This document shows, piece after piece, positions 1-9,546 of a stretch of DNA of 64,000 nucleotides (position 1 is the first letter of the stretch; every line of letters begins with the position of its first letter). The position numbers and the translations under genes are program-made. A model generated the notes under the pieces. That model saw only the letters and a program-made list of their open reading frames with translations, searched no databases and had not been told where the DNA came from. Origin of the DNA: Euglena gracilis (Eukaryota > Euglenida > Euglenophyceae > Euglenales). The stretch spans positions 43,175,540 through 43,239,539 of the forward strand of contig CP154955.1 of assembly GCA_039621445.1 (NCBI GenBank). The letters run 5' to 3'.

Positions 1-322
1 CGTCTTCGCGACGTCCCGTATCTCTCCTCCCGCGACCTACCCCCCTTGGACGAATGGGTTCATGACGAATCCAACCCTGCGCAGCCATACAAACTCTTCA
101 TGGGCGGGCGGAGATTCTTCGTACCCTCGCTTCCTGCCAGAGGATCCATGCCCCTTTTGCCAGGGATTCCACTGGCCTTGGGAACGCTGCTGCCTCCTGC
201 CCGACGCCATCAAAAATCGGTCGGCCATACGTCAGCCCACAATTTGCGTCACCCGTGATGCTTCCCACTGCCGCAACTCCCTCTTGCAGTGCCGCCGTTG
301 TTCCGTAAGCACCTCCCTGGCG

Positions 323-373
323 GGGAGGGGGAGCCTACTGACGTGTGGCGACATTCACCTCCACCCCGGACCT
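323..373 (+). other. 2A-like ribosome-skipping motif 1 (degenerate)
   Basis: In the first RT-1 frame the codons read GRGSLLTCGDIHLHPGP. This matches the layout of 2A peptides, where a Gly-Asp-(Val/Ile)-Glu-x-Asn-Pro-Gly-Pro core follows a short hydrophobic stretch. His replaces both the usual Glu and the usual Asn, so activity may be low. 2A motifs near the N-terminus are known in trypanosomatid and several animal non-LTR elements, so the position fits. Function is inferred from sequence only. Confidence 0.7.
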
Positions 374-451
374 CCGCGCCCTCCTGCAGCGCACCGCACC
401 CATCAATCACTCCCGGACCTGTACTACGTCAACAAGGGCACCCTTCGTACG

Positions 452-507
452 GGCCGAGGGAGTCTCCTGTCATGTCATGTGGCGACATCGAGAGCAACCC
501 TGGACCT
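452..507 (+). other. 2A-like motif 2, split by a 5-nt duplication
   Basis: GRGSLLSC is read in one frame (452-475) and SCGDIESNPGP in the next (475-507). A tandem CATGT duplication at 471-480 shifts the frame between them; with one CATGT the two parts would be continuous. The core GDIESNPGP keeps every residue of the 2A consensus, unlike motif 1. An ATG at 472 could also start translation immediately upstream. Two 2A motifs about 26 codons apart in one ORF would release a short peptide between them. Confidence 0.75.
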
Positions 508-1252
508 TCGGCGGTCCGCCAGGCACCCCCCGCCGGCAAGAAACGCACCGCGGCGCCACCCAGTCCCAGGAGAGTCTCGCCGCCCGAGTCCATTCCGGAC
601 TTGGGACACCCTGGGGACGACGTGCCCGCAGCCATGGTCGTCGACCGGAACAGCAACGGCTCAGACCTCCGTCAGGGAGGCGCCCCGCGCCTCATCATCC
701 CGCCACAACCGACCAATCTGCAGGACATCCTCCTCTGCCGGGCCAACACCGTTCTCCACATCCCAGCCGTGAACCAGCGCGATGTGACGGAGACCATTGC
801 CGACACCATCACTGAGTACGTCGCCAAACCCGACAGTGACAGCCTGTTCGCAGTCTTGGCCTTCCCGAAATTGGTCCTGCGCACTGTCCCGAGCAGCGGC
901 CGGGAGGCAGCAGAGGATGTCTCCACCGCCATCACCAGGCGCACACAGCTCTTCAGACAGGGCCAGTACGTGACACTGGTAGCAGAGCTTCGGGCTACCA
1001 CGAATCTGCCCGCATCGTCCGTCGAAACGCGCACAGCCAAGAAGACGCGCACCGAGCCCTCATCCGTGCCCGACGCCGTGCTCCGACGGGCGCGCACGCT
1101 GGTCGGGGAACGAGCTCACCGAGAGCGCCTTCAGCATGTGCCCTGGGCTGAGGACTCCGGCATCACCGTACTTGGTTGCCCGGTCGACTTTCCGACCTCC
1201 ACTGGCCACACAGCGACAGCCTGGGCGGAGGCCACGGCCAGAATTGAGAAAG

Positions 1253-1411
1253 CCGCTGACCGAGGATGTCTTCAAAGGCGCCGAGGATAGTTTCCCCGCA
1301 ACGGGTGACCTCCCCCTGAGCCTTATAGGAGTCGGACGCTCGCAGGAGGTGGTTGACCTTACAGCCGTCCAAGCAGGACCGGAGGAGGTGGTGAGCGAGC
1401 TGGGGGTCGGC
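1253..1411 (-). other. Internal micro-inversion in RT-1
   Basis: The plus strand reads TATAWAEATARIEKA up to about 1252 and resumes with NGGCGLRIP after about 1411. Between them the matching protein sequence (AHHLLRSCLDGCKVNHLLRA...GAFEDI) is on the minus strand. RT-4 at 9770-9985 carries the same segment in the normal direction, which shows the ancestral order. Borders are good to about 10 bp. Confidence 0.8.
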
Positions 1412-2112
1412 CCTCCCCCTCTCCAACGGCGGTTGCGGGCTCCGCATCCCGGCAGATTGCCAGGGTGCCGCCCGCACCGCGGCCTTGTGCCAATACTACA
1501 CCCATGGACACAAAAAAGTCGCCTGCCCCGCATACGCCGCAGCCCCGTCCGAACGAGTCTGCCAGCAGGCCGCTGATGACCTCTCCTCTGTGCTAGGCCC
1601 CCAACACCCTGAGAGCCAACGGCTGCTTGCCACCGCGTCCTTCGCCTCTGCCTCCGGGAATGACACCTCGCAGCGATGGTGGCAATCCCAGCTCTCCCGC
1701 ACCACGGTGGAGGGCCTGCTGAACCGAATCCCACCAAGAGATCAGGCCTGCCTGATGGAACAGGCACACGGCATCGGTCACGGATGGATGGCCGCGGCAC
1801 CTCACGAGGCCCTCCACACCTCCTGGCTGGGATTACCCCTGACAGACACCACTGGAACCTGCGCGGGCTGCCAAAACGCCACTGACATTCACGGTGATCA
1901 CGAGATGTGTTGCATTCGGAACAACTTCGCCAACAGACACAATGCCGTCCAGGACGCTCTGTTCAACCTTCTGTCCACAAACGGCCAAAGTGTCCAACGC
2001 GAAGTCCCGGTGCCCAACCAACCAGACACCTCGCTACGGCCAGCCGACCTGTTGCTCGCCACATGGCAGGACGGTAAGCCAACAGCCATTGACATCACCG
2101 TCGCACACGGAT

Positions 2113-2333
2113 GAAGGCATCCACGGCCTCGTCCCAGAAGGTGGCTAATTGGCAGTTGTGCCTATCTGCAAAGGCGACCACAACCGGCCATTTGGCGGGA
2201 GCAATGTCTAGTTCGCGGAGGGTCCATGATACCCATCTGGGGTCCAGCATGTAATCCGAGAGAGAGGAGGAGGGCCCTGGCAGCGGGTTGATGTCGCCGT
2301 CCGTGAGAATGGCGTCCCCGCGGCCGGTGGCAA
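2113..2333 (-). pseudogene. Inverted 5' fragment of a related retrotransposon with a third 2A-like motif
   Basis: Between the endonuclease motif of RT-1 (ending IDITVAHG) and its C-terminal domain lies about 220 bp in reverse orientation. The minus strand is fully open and reads GRGDAILTDGDINPLPGP at 2325-2272, then about 57 more residues including a WTLRELDIAPAKWPVVV stretch. The GDI...PGP core resembles the 2A motifs at 323 and 478, but Leu takes the place of the essential Asn. It is probably a 5'-end segment inverted during target-primed integration (twin priming), though a later inversion is possible. It was recognised by similarity to the start of RT-1. Confidence 0.65.
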
Positions 2334-2642
2334 GCAGCGGAAAGGAGCGGCTCCAGGGAACGCTGGAGAACCTTTCTCAAACGACGGGAACACGCCAAAC
2401 ACGCCAAGTATGATGTCCCATGTCGCAACGGCGGCTGGTCGTTCGCCACGCTGGCAATGGGCACGTGGGGAGGACTGGGCCCCGAAAGCGCCAAGCTGCT
2501 TTCCCGGATGATGAAACGGACCACTGCCTGGGATCAGGGCGAGATACACTCTACACGACAGGCAGAAAGCTACCAGCTGCTGGCACTGGCTCTCTTCCGC
2601 CAAGTGGTGCAGATGCTGCGCCCCAAGCACTTCCTTCGCTAA
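2334..2642 (+). pseudogene. C-terminal domain of RT-1
   Basis: Reads RERWRTFLKRREHAKH, then a GGWSFATLAMGTWGGLGPE stretch, and ends MLRPKHFLR at a TAA. RT-2 (3818-4152) has nearly the same sequence fused directly to the RLE motif, so this is the element's C-terminus. The domain lies downstream of the endonuclease and may bind nucleic acid; no enzymatic motif was recognised. It is in a different frame from the upstream part because of the inverted insert. Confidence 0.8.
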
Positions 2643-2921
2643 GCACCATGGGACACGCCGACGCGAACACGATATTCCCCGCCTGTCACCCCACCCCCTC
2701 AAAGACCAGCCAGGGCTCGTCATTAATCGCAGGAGGGTGGCCAACGCAGCCGCCCCAACGGTGCACACCCGCAGCAGGAGCGCGACCCGAAATAGCGCGA
2801 AAGGACTGACACCCCGCACACTCAGTCCATCAAAAGTACGTCTCGGCATGCCCCAGGGCAGCCACCACTCCCCACTCACCGCCTGTACTGACAAGCCGCT
2901 GAGCCGACTCCTGCGTAACCT

Positions 2922-3009
2922 CCCCATCTGTACATAGCTTCCCTCTCCCCTGAACATTCAAATCCAGTAGGCTATGCCACTGGTCGGTGGACTCGGTTCG
3001 CCCCACCAT
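2922..3009 (+). repeat. Conserved 3' tail of RT-1
   Basis: An 80-90 bp block found at the 3' end of five element copies here. It contains CTGTACATAGCTT, then AAATCCAGTAGGCT, then a hairpin in which GGTGG pairs with CCACC around a loop containing CGGTTCGC. It ends CCCCACCA. It is probably the RNA structure bound by the reverse transcriptase to start target-primed synthesis. The final CCA and T-arm-like loop recall a tRNA acceptor end, but no complete tRNA fold is present. Confidence 0.75.
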
Positions 3010-3051
3010 CGTCTCCTCGGTGTCTTCTGCCTTATTAACCTTGTCCAGTAG

Positions 3052-3809
3052 CACATATGGCACAAAGTGGGGCCCCCATACCTGGGGTATGGGGGGGTTA
3101 TGGGGGGGTAGGGGGGGGTATGGGAGGGTAGGGGGGGGTATGGGGGGGGTATGGGGGGTATGGGGGGTATGGGGGGGTATGGGGGGGTATGGGGGTATGG
3201 GTGGGGTATGGGGGAAGGGTTTGGAGACGTTGTTGATGAGGTTTATGGCCCCTGGAACAGTTGCATACGTCGCGTGATTTGACCACAAAGCGCGATTTGG
3301 CCACAAAAAAAATCGGTAGACAAGGGGTGAGGTTATTTTTTTTGCCGGGGGGGGGGGGGGGGGGGGGGGGGGCGGGGGGCGGTAGCCCCCCCCGGGCACT
3401 CTAACAGTTGCATACGTCCCGCGATTTGACCACAAAGCGCGATTTGGCCACAAAAACAGATCGGTAGACAAGAATGAGGTTATTTTTTTTTGCCGGGGGG
3501 GTCCGGGGGGGGGAGCGGGAGACCGCCCCCCCCGGCCACTCGAACAGTTGCATACGTCCCACGATTTGACCACAAAAGGGTCAAGGGGGCCAAAAAAAAC
3601 GATTCCGGGCAAAAAAAAATTTGGGGTATGGGGGGGTATGGGGGGTATGGGGGGGTATGGGGGGGTATGGGGGGGTATGGGGGGGGTATGGGGTGTGGGG
3701 TATGGGGGGGTATGGGGGGGGATGGGGGGGGTATGGGGGGTATGGGGGGGGGTATGGGGGGGTATGGGGTATGGGGGGGGTATGGGGCCCCCACTTTGTG
3801 CCATGACTC
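3052..3809. mobile_element. F8 element copy 1: TIR element filled with G-rich minisatellite
   Basis: Bounded by an exact 8-bp duplication TCCAGTAG (3044-3051 and 3810-3817). Termini are inverted repeats, CACATATGGCACAAAGTGGG at the left and the reverse complement of GAGTCATGGCACAAAGTGGG at the right. Arrays of about 10 bp (GTATGGGGGG-like) fill both flanks, and the middle holds about 2.5 units of a ~145-bp repeat (starts near 3257, 3405, 3545) with the motif AGTTGCATACGTC. There is no credible coding sequence. It lies at the junction of the RT-1 tail and RT-2. A second copy is at 41607-42242. Confidence 0.8.
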
Positions 3810-3817
3810 TCCAGTAG

Positions 3818-4152
3818 ACATCACAATCGCTCATGGCTGGCAGGCCGCCGAAAGGCTGGCAACGCGGGAGCGCTGGAGGACCTTCCTGAAAAGGAAGGAG
3901 GTTGCCAAACACACCAAGTATGACACTCCCTGCCGAAACGGAGGATGGTCCTTCGCCACCCTGGCAATGGGCACGTGGGGCGGCCTTGGACCAGAAAGCG
4001 CGAAGCTGCTGACCAGAATAATCAAACGCACAACCTCGTGGGACCACGGAGATGTCCGTTCTACGCGGCAGGCTGAAAGCTACCAGCTTCTGGCGCTTGC
4101 CCTCTTCCGGCAGATTGTGCAAATGCTGCGCCCAAAGCACATCTTACGCTAA
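3818..4152 (+). pseudogene. RT-2: 5'-truncated non-LTR copy, endonuclease end and C-terminal domain
   Basis: Open from VDITIAHGWQAAERLATRER through GGWSFATLAMGTWGGLGPE to MLRPKHILR and a TAA. The start corresponds to the last strand of the RLE motif, so almost all of the element is missing. Without the F8 insertion it would directly abut the ACCTTGTCCA that follows the RT-1 tail, a head-to-tail arrangement. It is about 85% similar to the RT-1 C-terminus by eye. Confidence 0.85.
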
Positions 4153-4250
4153 AACCACTCAGCCGTGTTGGTCTCCCAGCCACCCCATTTCCCACGGGCT
4201 ACTAAAGCCCCCGCGTCCCCTGATTAACCTCCTCTGACTATCCATGGCGT

Positions 4251-4340
4251 TTTCCCCATCTGTACATAGCTTCCCTCTCCCCCGAACACTCAAATCCAGT
4301 AGGCTGTGCCACTGGTCGGTGGACTCGGTTCGCCCCACCA
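4251..4340 (+). repeat. Conserved 3' tail of RT-2
   Basis: Same block as at 2922: CTGTACATAGC, AATCCAGTAGGCTGTGCC, the GGTGG/CCACC hairpin and a CCCCACCA end. ACCTTGTCCA follows and the truncated 5' end of RT-3 comes next, again head to tail. Confidence 0.75.
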
Positions 4341-4379
4341 CCGTTCCACGTGACACCTTGTCCAACAGCAGCGACGGCA

Positions 4380-7366
4380 GCCATGGAAACAGATGACCCA
4401 CCCCAGCCATTTCTGCCGGGCTGCAGAAGGCCTGGGACCCCCTTCTCACAACGCTGTCCGACGCTCGAACCAACCTGGGATGACATCGCACACGACCTCA
4501 GGGGCACAGTCTCACACATCCCTCGTGGCGCCGTACAGGCGGTCTCTCAACTCTACACCTCTCTTCTGAAGGACTACAACAGACACCCTTCATGGGAGTC
4601 CTTACACACACTCTGGAGCATGCCCAAGGCAGTGTTGGCACCCTTGCCACGCGCTGGCAGGAATCACTGGGCTCAGTTGGGAAGGACCATCAGTACGAGG
4701 GCACGAGCCTACCTTACACAGCCGGCCGCCGTCTCCTAGCAGAATTCGAAAAAGCCGGCCGTAAATCCAGCCTCCTCGGTATCCACCCGATCCTCCGCAA
4801 ACCGAGCGGAGGAGGTCCAGACAGAACGGTTTATCCGTCGGATGGAGACGCTGGTGGCGAGACGAGCCGTGGGCAAGGCATGCCATTTACTTCTCTCCGA
4901 AGGAGTCCAGGATGCGGCTCATCCCGCTGTGCGGGAGAGATTACGCCGAATGCACCCCACAGAGGAAAAACCAGGAAGGGGCCCTTCCACAAGGTTAAAA
5001 CCACCCTCCCGTTGCGAGGACTTGGCACATGACCGCCGCATGGTGAAACAGGCAATACGGAGCTTCGGCCCTGAATCATCTGCAGGCCCTTCAGGACTGC
5101 GACCTGAACACCTGAAGTCCCTCCTCAGTGATGAAGCTGGCAGCTTTGCAGAAGACCTCCTGGACGAGTTGACAGAATTTGTCTTCGGTTGTGTGCTGAA
5201 GGGAATCCCTGATGGACCAGCGCAAGTGCTATGTGCTGCACGCCTCACCCCACTCCGCAAAACAAAAACAGGGACCGGCACACCCACCGACCCTGTAAAC
5301 AAAACATCCCCTGAAGAAGAAGGCACACGGCCCATTGCTGCCGGGGAAACCCTCCGACGCCTGGTGGCAAAAGTGCTAATGCGCCACCCAGAAGTCCGCC
5401 GCTCCCTGGCTACCGCCTTGCCACAACAGCTGGGGGTAGGTGTACCGGACGCATGTGCTTTGATAAGCATGGGCATTCAGCAGATAGTTGACGGCCTGTC
5501 CCATATCGGAAAGGTTGACTGGGGGTTACTCCAGCTGGATTTCTCAAATGCATTCAATTGGATATCAAGAGAGAACTTGCTGGCCGAGGTCGCCGATAGA
5601 TGTCCCCCCCTGCTGCCGTGGCTGGAGAGCTGCTACGCACGCCATTCTCAGTTGTATCTGGGAAAGACATCCGTCCGAAGCAAGTCTGGTGTGCAGCAAG
5701 GGGACCCGTGCTGGCCAGCCGCATTTGCCCTCGGGATACAGCCATTGCTGGACAAACTGCAAGGCATCGTGGGCTGGCAAGCCTGGTACCTGGATGATGC
5801 CCACATCATGGGCACACCGGAGCAGCTTGAGAGGGCAGTTCGGTTGATTGTGTCTGAGGGCCCACGGATTGGTGTAGGTCTCAACTTGGCGAAATGCAGA
5901 CTATGGGGTCCAGCCTTTGTGGAGCACGGAGAAGGCATCCTTCAGGGCATCCCGGTCGAGCCTTTCACAGCCGGCACCGACATTCGCACACTCGGCGCGC
6001 CTGTTTGCCACCCGGGTGGAACGTCTGAGTTTGCCTCCCTCCTTTGGGAGGAGCGCCTCACCGGTGTCCGGAGGGCGTGCCACCTGTTACAATTGGTGCC
6101 GTCACCGCATCTACAATTCACCGTGCTCAGGCAATGCCTTGATGCCTGCAAAGCGAATGATTTGCTGCGAACCACGCGCCTCTCGGGAGCTAAAATGCAG
6201 TGCCATTCCTTCTCCAGCATCCTACGGGACACAATGTCGGTCATCACCGCCCTCCCAATGGACGACAAACAATGGGCACAAGCCTCACTTCTTGTCGGAG
6301 GCGAGACCCAGAAGTAGCCAGAACACCGGCCAGATGGGCAGCTATCCTGGATTTCCTCTCCCGAGTGGACAGCACTCTGGGCCTACCGGAAGGCTGCCCT
6401 CAGTTTCCACGAGACTATGGCGAGACGGGCTTGCTAATTTCGGGTCTCACCAAAGGGTTGGCACCTCTCACTGACATCCTTGCGGACCCAAGCAAAGTGA
6501 GGTCCTTGTCCCCCACAATGACGAGACAGAAATTTTGGACAGATGAGGTCGTAAAAGTACGGGCTGACCTACTTTTGGGCTGCTTTGCAGGAAACGACGC
6601 AGTCCGTTTTACCTGCCAGCGGAAGCCGCACGCCATGGCCTGGGCTGTGGTTAATCCCTCTACTCCTCTGAAAACACTCATTCCACCAGCCGAATTCAGA
6701 GCGCTGACGCAATGGTCTCTAGGGCGTGCAATTTGCCCGACAATGCCAGATGGTTCCTTGCCAGAATGCCCTCGTTGCCACCAGCAAATGGACGTTGGGG
6801 GAAATCACCTTGTCTGCTGCCCAAAAAACAACACTTTGCGGCGACATGGTGCCCTTCAAACGTTTGTCCTGGAGCTTGCAAGGAAAGCGGGATTCATGGC
6901 CGGAAGAGAAGAGGTGGCAGACAACCGGACAAGGCCCGGCGATGTCTTCATTACCAGGTATGATGCTGACGGACCCGCAGCAGTGGATGTCACGGTGCGT
7001 CACCCGCTCCAGCCAGCCAATCCGGTCTCCACAAAAGAAGCCGTAGCACGGTGGCACGAACTACAGGAAGCCGAAAAATGCCGCAAATACGCAGCCACCT
7101 GCGAACGCGTTGGGTGAACGTTCATCCCTTTCGTGCTGGACTGCTTTGGGGGCGTGGGGGAGCAGGCTGCAACCTTCATCACCAAATGCCTCCGCACTGT
7201 ACTGGCTCAAACAGATGTTTCTCAACGACGCGCATCTAAAGCCTCCGTCTGGCAAACCCTGAGTCTCACATTGGCAAGAGAAGTGGCCCGCCAGCTGGCA
7301 TGGGGTGCGGTGGCGGAGCCATCTGGAGCGGTGGATCCCACCACCCATAGCCCATATGCAATGGAG
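4380..7366 (+). pseudogene. RT-3: nearly full-length non-LTR reverse transcriptase with CCHC and restriction-like endonuclease
   Basis: The best RT copy here. The N-terminal part (4380-4739) includes LWSMPKAVLAPLPRAGRNHW. After a frameshift, the frame open from about 4842 to 6317 holds the RT core: SSAGPSGLRPEHL (motif 0), RPIAAGETLRRLVAKVL (motif 1), LQLDFSNAFN (motif A with catalytic Asp), GVQQGDP (motif B) and WYLDDAHIMG (motif C, YLDD). A second shift near 6300 leads to the CCHC motif CPRCHQ...GNHLVCC and RLE residues RPGDVFI and AAVDVTV. A third shift near 7115 leads to the C-terminal domain (7134-7366). All catalytic RT residues survive, but three frameshifts make it a recent pseudogene. 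RT followed by CCHC and RLE places it with R2/CRE/Utopia-type lineages; the exact clade is unknown. Confidence 0.9.
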
Positions 7367-7429
7367 TGAGCAAAGATGACCTTCCACTCTCCCATCCCAT
7401 CCCTCCAAAAAAAAACCACAAGCACACAC

Positions 7430-7432
<3 letters not shown>

Positions 7433-7489
<57 letters not shown>
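7433..7489. repeat. (AC)n microsatellite in RT-3 3' UTR
   Basis: About 28 uninterrupted AC repeats between the RT-3 stop codon and its 3' tail. The surrounding 7370-7637 is otherwise C-rich with no coding signal. Confidence 0.95.
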
Positions 7490-7491
<2 letters not shown>

Positions 7492-7637
7492 AGCCACCAC
7501 GCCCTCCGCCTCTCACCCCCAACGCACCTCACACAACATCCGCCAAGTTTCCCCTCGCCCCTCCGTCTCCGCTGCTACCAAGACCGCTCGGCTTTACATG
7601 CCTTCTCCTGTACCTCAGACAGGCCGCTGCTTCCGCT

Positions 7638-7715
7638 TCTGTATATAGCCCTCCCCCTGAACACTCAAATCCAGTAGGCTGTGCCACTGGTCGGTGGACT
7701 CGGCTCGCCCCACCA
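7638..7715 (+). repeat. Conserved 3' tail of RT-3
   Basis: Contains AAATCCAGTAGGCTGTGCC and the GGTGG...CCACC hairpin, ending CCCCACCA. TTACCTTGTCCA follows, as at the ends of RT-1 and RT-2. Confidence 0.75.
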
Positions 7716-7924
7716 CTGTGTTACCTTGTCCAAAGACGACGACGTAGACACTCTCACTCCCCCTCACACTTTTGTTTTGTACAAAAGATCTCAGTCCTGA
7801 AGAGGAAAGACACACAAATATCCATCTTGTATCTTCTTCCAAAGATACAAGATGGGATCAAGAATCAAGGATGACAGCAAGAACTTAACTACATTATCCT
7901 TCTCACCCATACTTTCCATGGGGT

Positions 7925-8012
7925 TTCCCCATCTGTACTTTAGCCTTCCCCTCAGAACACCCGAAATACAGTAGGCTGCGCCACTGGTCGGTGGATTCGG
8001 CTCGCCCCACCA
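7925..8012 (+). repeat. Tail-only copy of the non-LTR family
   Basis: A diverged copy of the 3' tail (ATACAGTAGGCTGCGCC, hairpin, CCCCACCA) with no coding sequence between it and the RT-3 tail. It is likely an extreme 5' truncation, continuing the head-to-tail series. The next 320 bp (8013-8340) hold nothing recognised. Confidence 0.65.
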
Positions 8013-8664
8013 CCGCAGCGGGATGTCACTGTCCAAATCCATAATCCACCTTGTTTCTGAGTGTCTATGTTTTTTTCGTTCGCATATCATGTCGGACAAC
8101 TGAAAGCCCCTGGTGGGGTTCAAGCTTTGAACTACCTGAAGTTCCAACCTACAACTCAAGTCATTGAAGTATTGAAGTTTGTCTTGACTGCAGCACAAGC
8201 CCGACACAAAAGTACAAGTCCGAGGTACAGTACAGTACAGACAACCACTGGTGTTGCAGCAGCACAACCAGTTGGCTGGAAGAGTTATCCCTGTTTCACT
8301 GTACTTTGCTGTACCATCTGTGCTGTAACATAGTGATTTCTGTTCCAACCTGCATTATGGCCCCAGGGCCTTCTAAACACTTCAGAGAGGTGGCCCCAGG
8401 GCCCCAGACTTTTGCCATGATGCTCTCAGATTTTACCCCAGGGCTCAACACATTTCAAGCCAAAACTGGCACAGAAAAGTTTTTCAGAGATGTGGCCCCA
8501 GGGTCCAAAGCTTTAGCCATGATGCTGTCAAATTTGCCCCAGGGCTCAACACATTTCAAGCCAAAACTGGCACAGAAAAGGTTTTCAGAGATGTGGCCCC
8601 AGGACCCAAGGCTTTTGCCATGATGCTGTCAAATTTTGCCCCAGGGCTTAACACATTTCTGTGT

Positions 8665-8781
8665 CAAGAACTGTGTTTGGGCCAAGAGTTAGGGGGAGCC
8701 CAGGGGCGGGGACCGCGGCGCCGAAGGCGCCGTGGTCGCCCCTGGGCCCCCCTAAAACCTTGGCCCAAAACACTGTTCTTG
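8665..8781. repeat. Hairpin element H3, copy 1
   Basis: An imperfect palindrome of about 117 bp with arms running from AAGAACTGTGTTTGGGCC to its complement, centred on GGCGCCGAAGGCGCC. A second full copy is at about 26919-27037 and a half copy at 22254-22328. It is likely a foldback transposon or MITE. It lies inside the satellite, directly before hairpin H2. Confidence 0.75.
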
Positions 8782-8784
8782 TTT

Positions 8785-8849
8785 GAAACCGTGTTTTGGG
8801 CGAAGATTTAAGACTTTTAAAGTCTCGAAATCGGCCCAAACACGGTTTC
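8785..8849. repeat. Hairpin element H2, copy 1
   Basis: A 65-bp imperfect palindrome from GAAACCGTGTTTTGGGCGAA to CGGCCCAAACACGGTTTC. Copies occur at 23812-23876 and, reversed, at 26851-26915. No coding content. Confidence 0.8.
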
Positions 8850-9546
8850 AAGCCAAAATGGGCACAGAAAAGTTTTTCAGAGATGTGGCCCCAGGACCCA
8901 AGGCTTTTGCCATGATGCTGTCAAATTTTGCCCCAGGGCTCAACACAATTTCAAGCCAAAACTGGCACAGAAAAGTTTTTCAGAGATGTGGCCCCAGGGT
9001 CCAAAGCTTTAGCCATGATGCTGTCAAATTTGCCCCAGGGCTCAACACATTTCAAGCCAAAACTGGCACAGAAAATGTTTTCAGAGATGTGGCCCCAGGA
9101 CCCAAGGCTTTTGCCATGATGCTGTCAAATTTTGCCCCAGGGCTTAACACATTTCAAGCCAAAACTGGCACAGAAAAGTTTTTCAGAGATGTGGCCCCAG
9201 GGCCCAAGGCTTTTGCCATGATGCTGTCAAATTTTGCCCCAGGGCTCAACACAATTTCAAGCCAAAACTGGCACAGAAAAGTTTTTCAGAGATGTGGCCC
9301 CAGGGTCCAAAGCTTTAGCCATGATGCTGTCAAATTTTGCCCCAGGGCTCAACACAATTTCAAGCCAAAATGGGCACAGAAAAGTTTTTCAGTGATGTGG
9401 CCCCAGGGCCCAAGGCTTTTGCCATGATGCTGTCAAATTTTGCCCCAGGGCTCAACACAATTTCAAGCCAAAACTGGCACAGAAAAGTTTTTCAGAGATG
9501 TGGCCCCAGGGTCCAAAGCTTTAGCCATGATGCTGTCAAATTTTGC

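Larger units (their letters stand above)
62..2112 (+). pseudogene. RT-1: non-LTR retrotransposon copy, 5' region and endonuclease domain, RT core deleted
   Basis: Degenerate copy of a non-LTR retrotransposon that would have encoded a reverse transcriptase with a C-terminal restriction-like endonuclease (RLE). The first frame (62 to about 475) has Cys/His-rich CPFC and CRRC motifs and a 2A-like motif; the second (472-1290) continues after a 5-nt duplication. Near 1090-1135 the N-terminal region joins directly to thumb-like sequence (VPWAEDSGITVLGCPVDF), so the catalytic palm is missing compared with RT-3. The last frame (1485-2112) has a CCHC-type motif (CAGC...HGDHEMCC) and the RLE signature RPADLLL...IDITV. 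About 160 bp near 1253-1411 is inverted. RT-4 is the closest relative in the window. It is clearly inactive. Confidence 0.85.
8340..9546. repeat. ~102-bp tandem satellite
   Basis: About ten units of 100-106 bp, each with GATGTGGCCCCAGG, GCCATGATGCTGTCAAAT and AAGCCAAAACTGGCACAG. Units begin near 8490, 8590, 8883, 8984, 9086, 9189, 9289, 9393 and 9498. A hairpin block interrupts the array at 8660-8850. The unit is open in some frames, so it produces long ORFs that are artefacts. It stops abruptly inside the reverse-transcriptase sequence of RT-4. Confidence 0.9.

Noticed and set aside
2922-3009. tRNA gene or tRNA-derived SINE in the conserved 3' tail
   Set aside because: The CCA end and GGTTCGC loop are suggestive, but D-arm, anticodon arm and internal promoter boxes cannot be placed.
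3065-3806. Several ORFs rich in Gly-Tyr-Gly-Gly or Pro-Pro-Ile-Pro-Pro
   Set aside because: They are translations of the GTATGGGGGG minisatellite in F8; open in many frames at once, with no start context.
7366-7532. Thr-His and Cys-Val repeat ORFs
   Set aside because: Translations of the (AC)n microsatellite.
8783-9427. A 214-codon ORF with repeated FFRDVAPGPKAFAMMLS
   Set aside because: The ~102-bp satellite unit happens to be open and its copies shift frame; no evidence for a protein.
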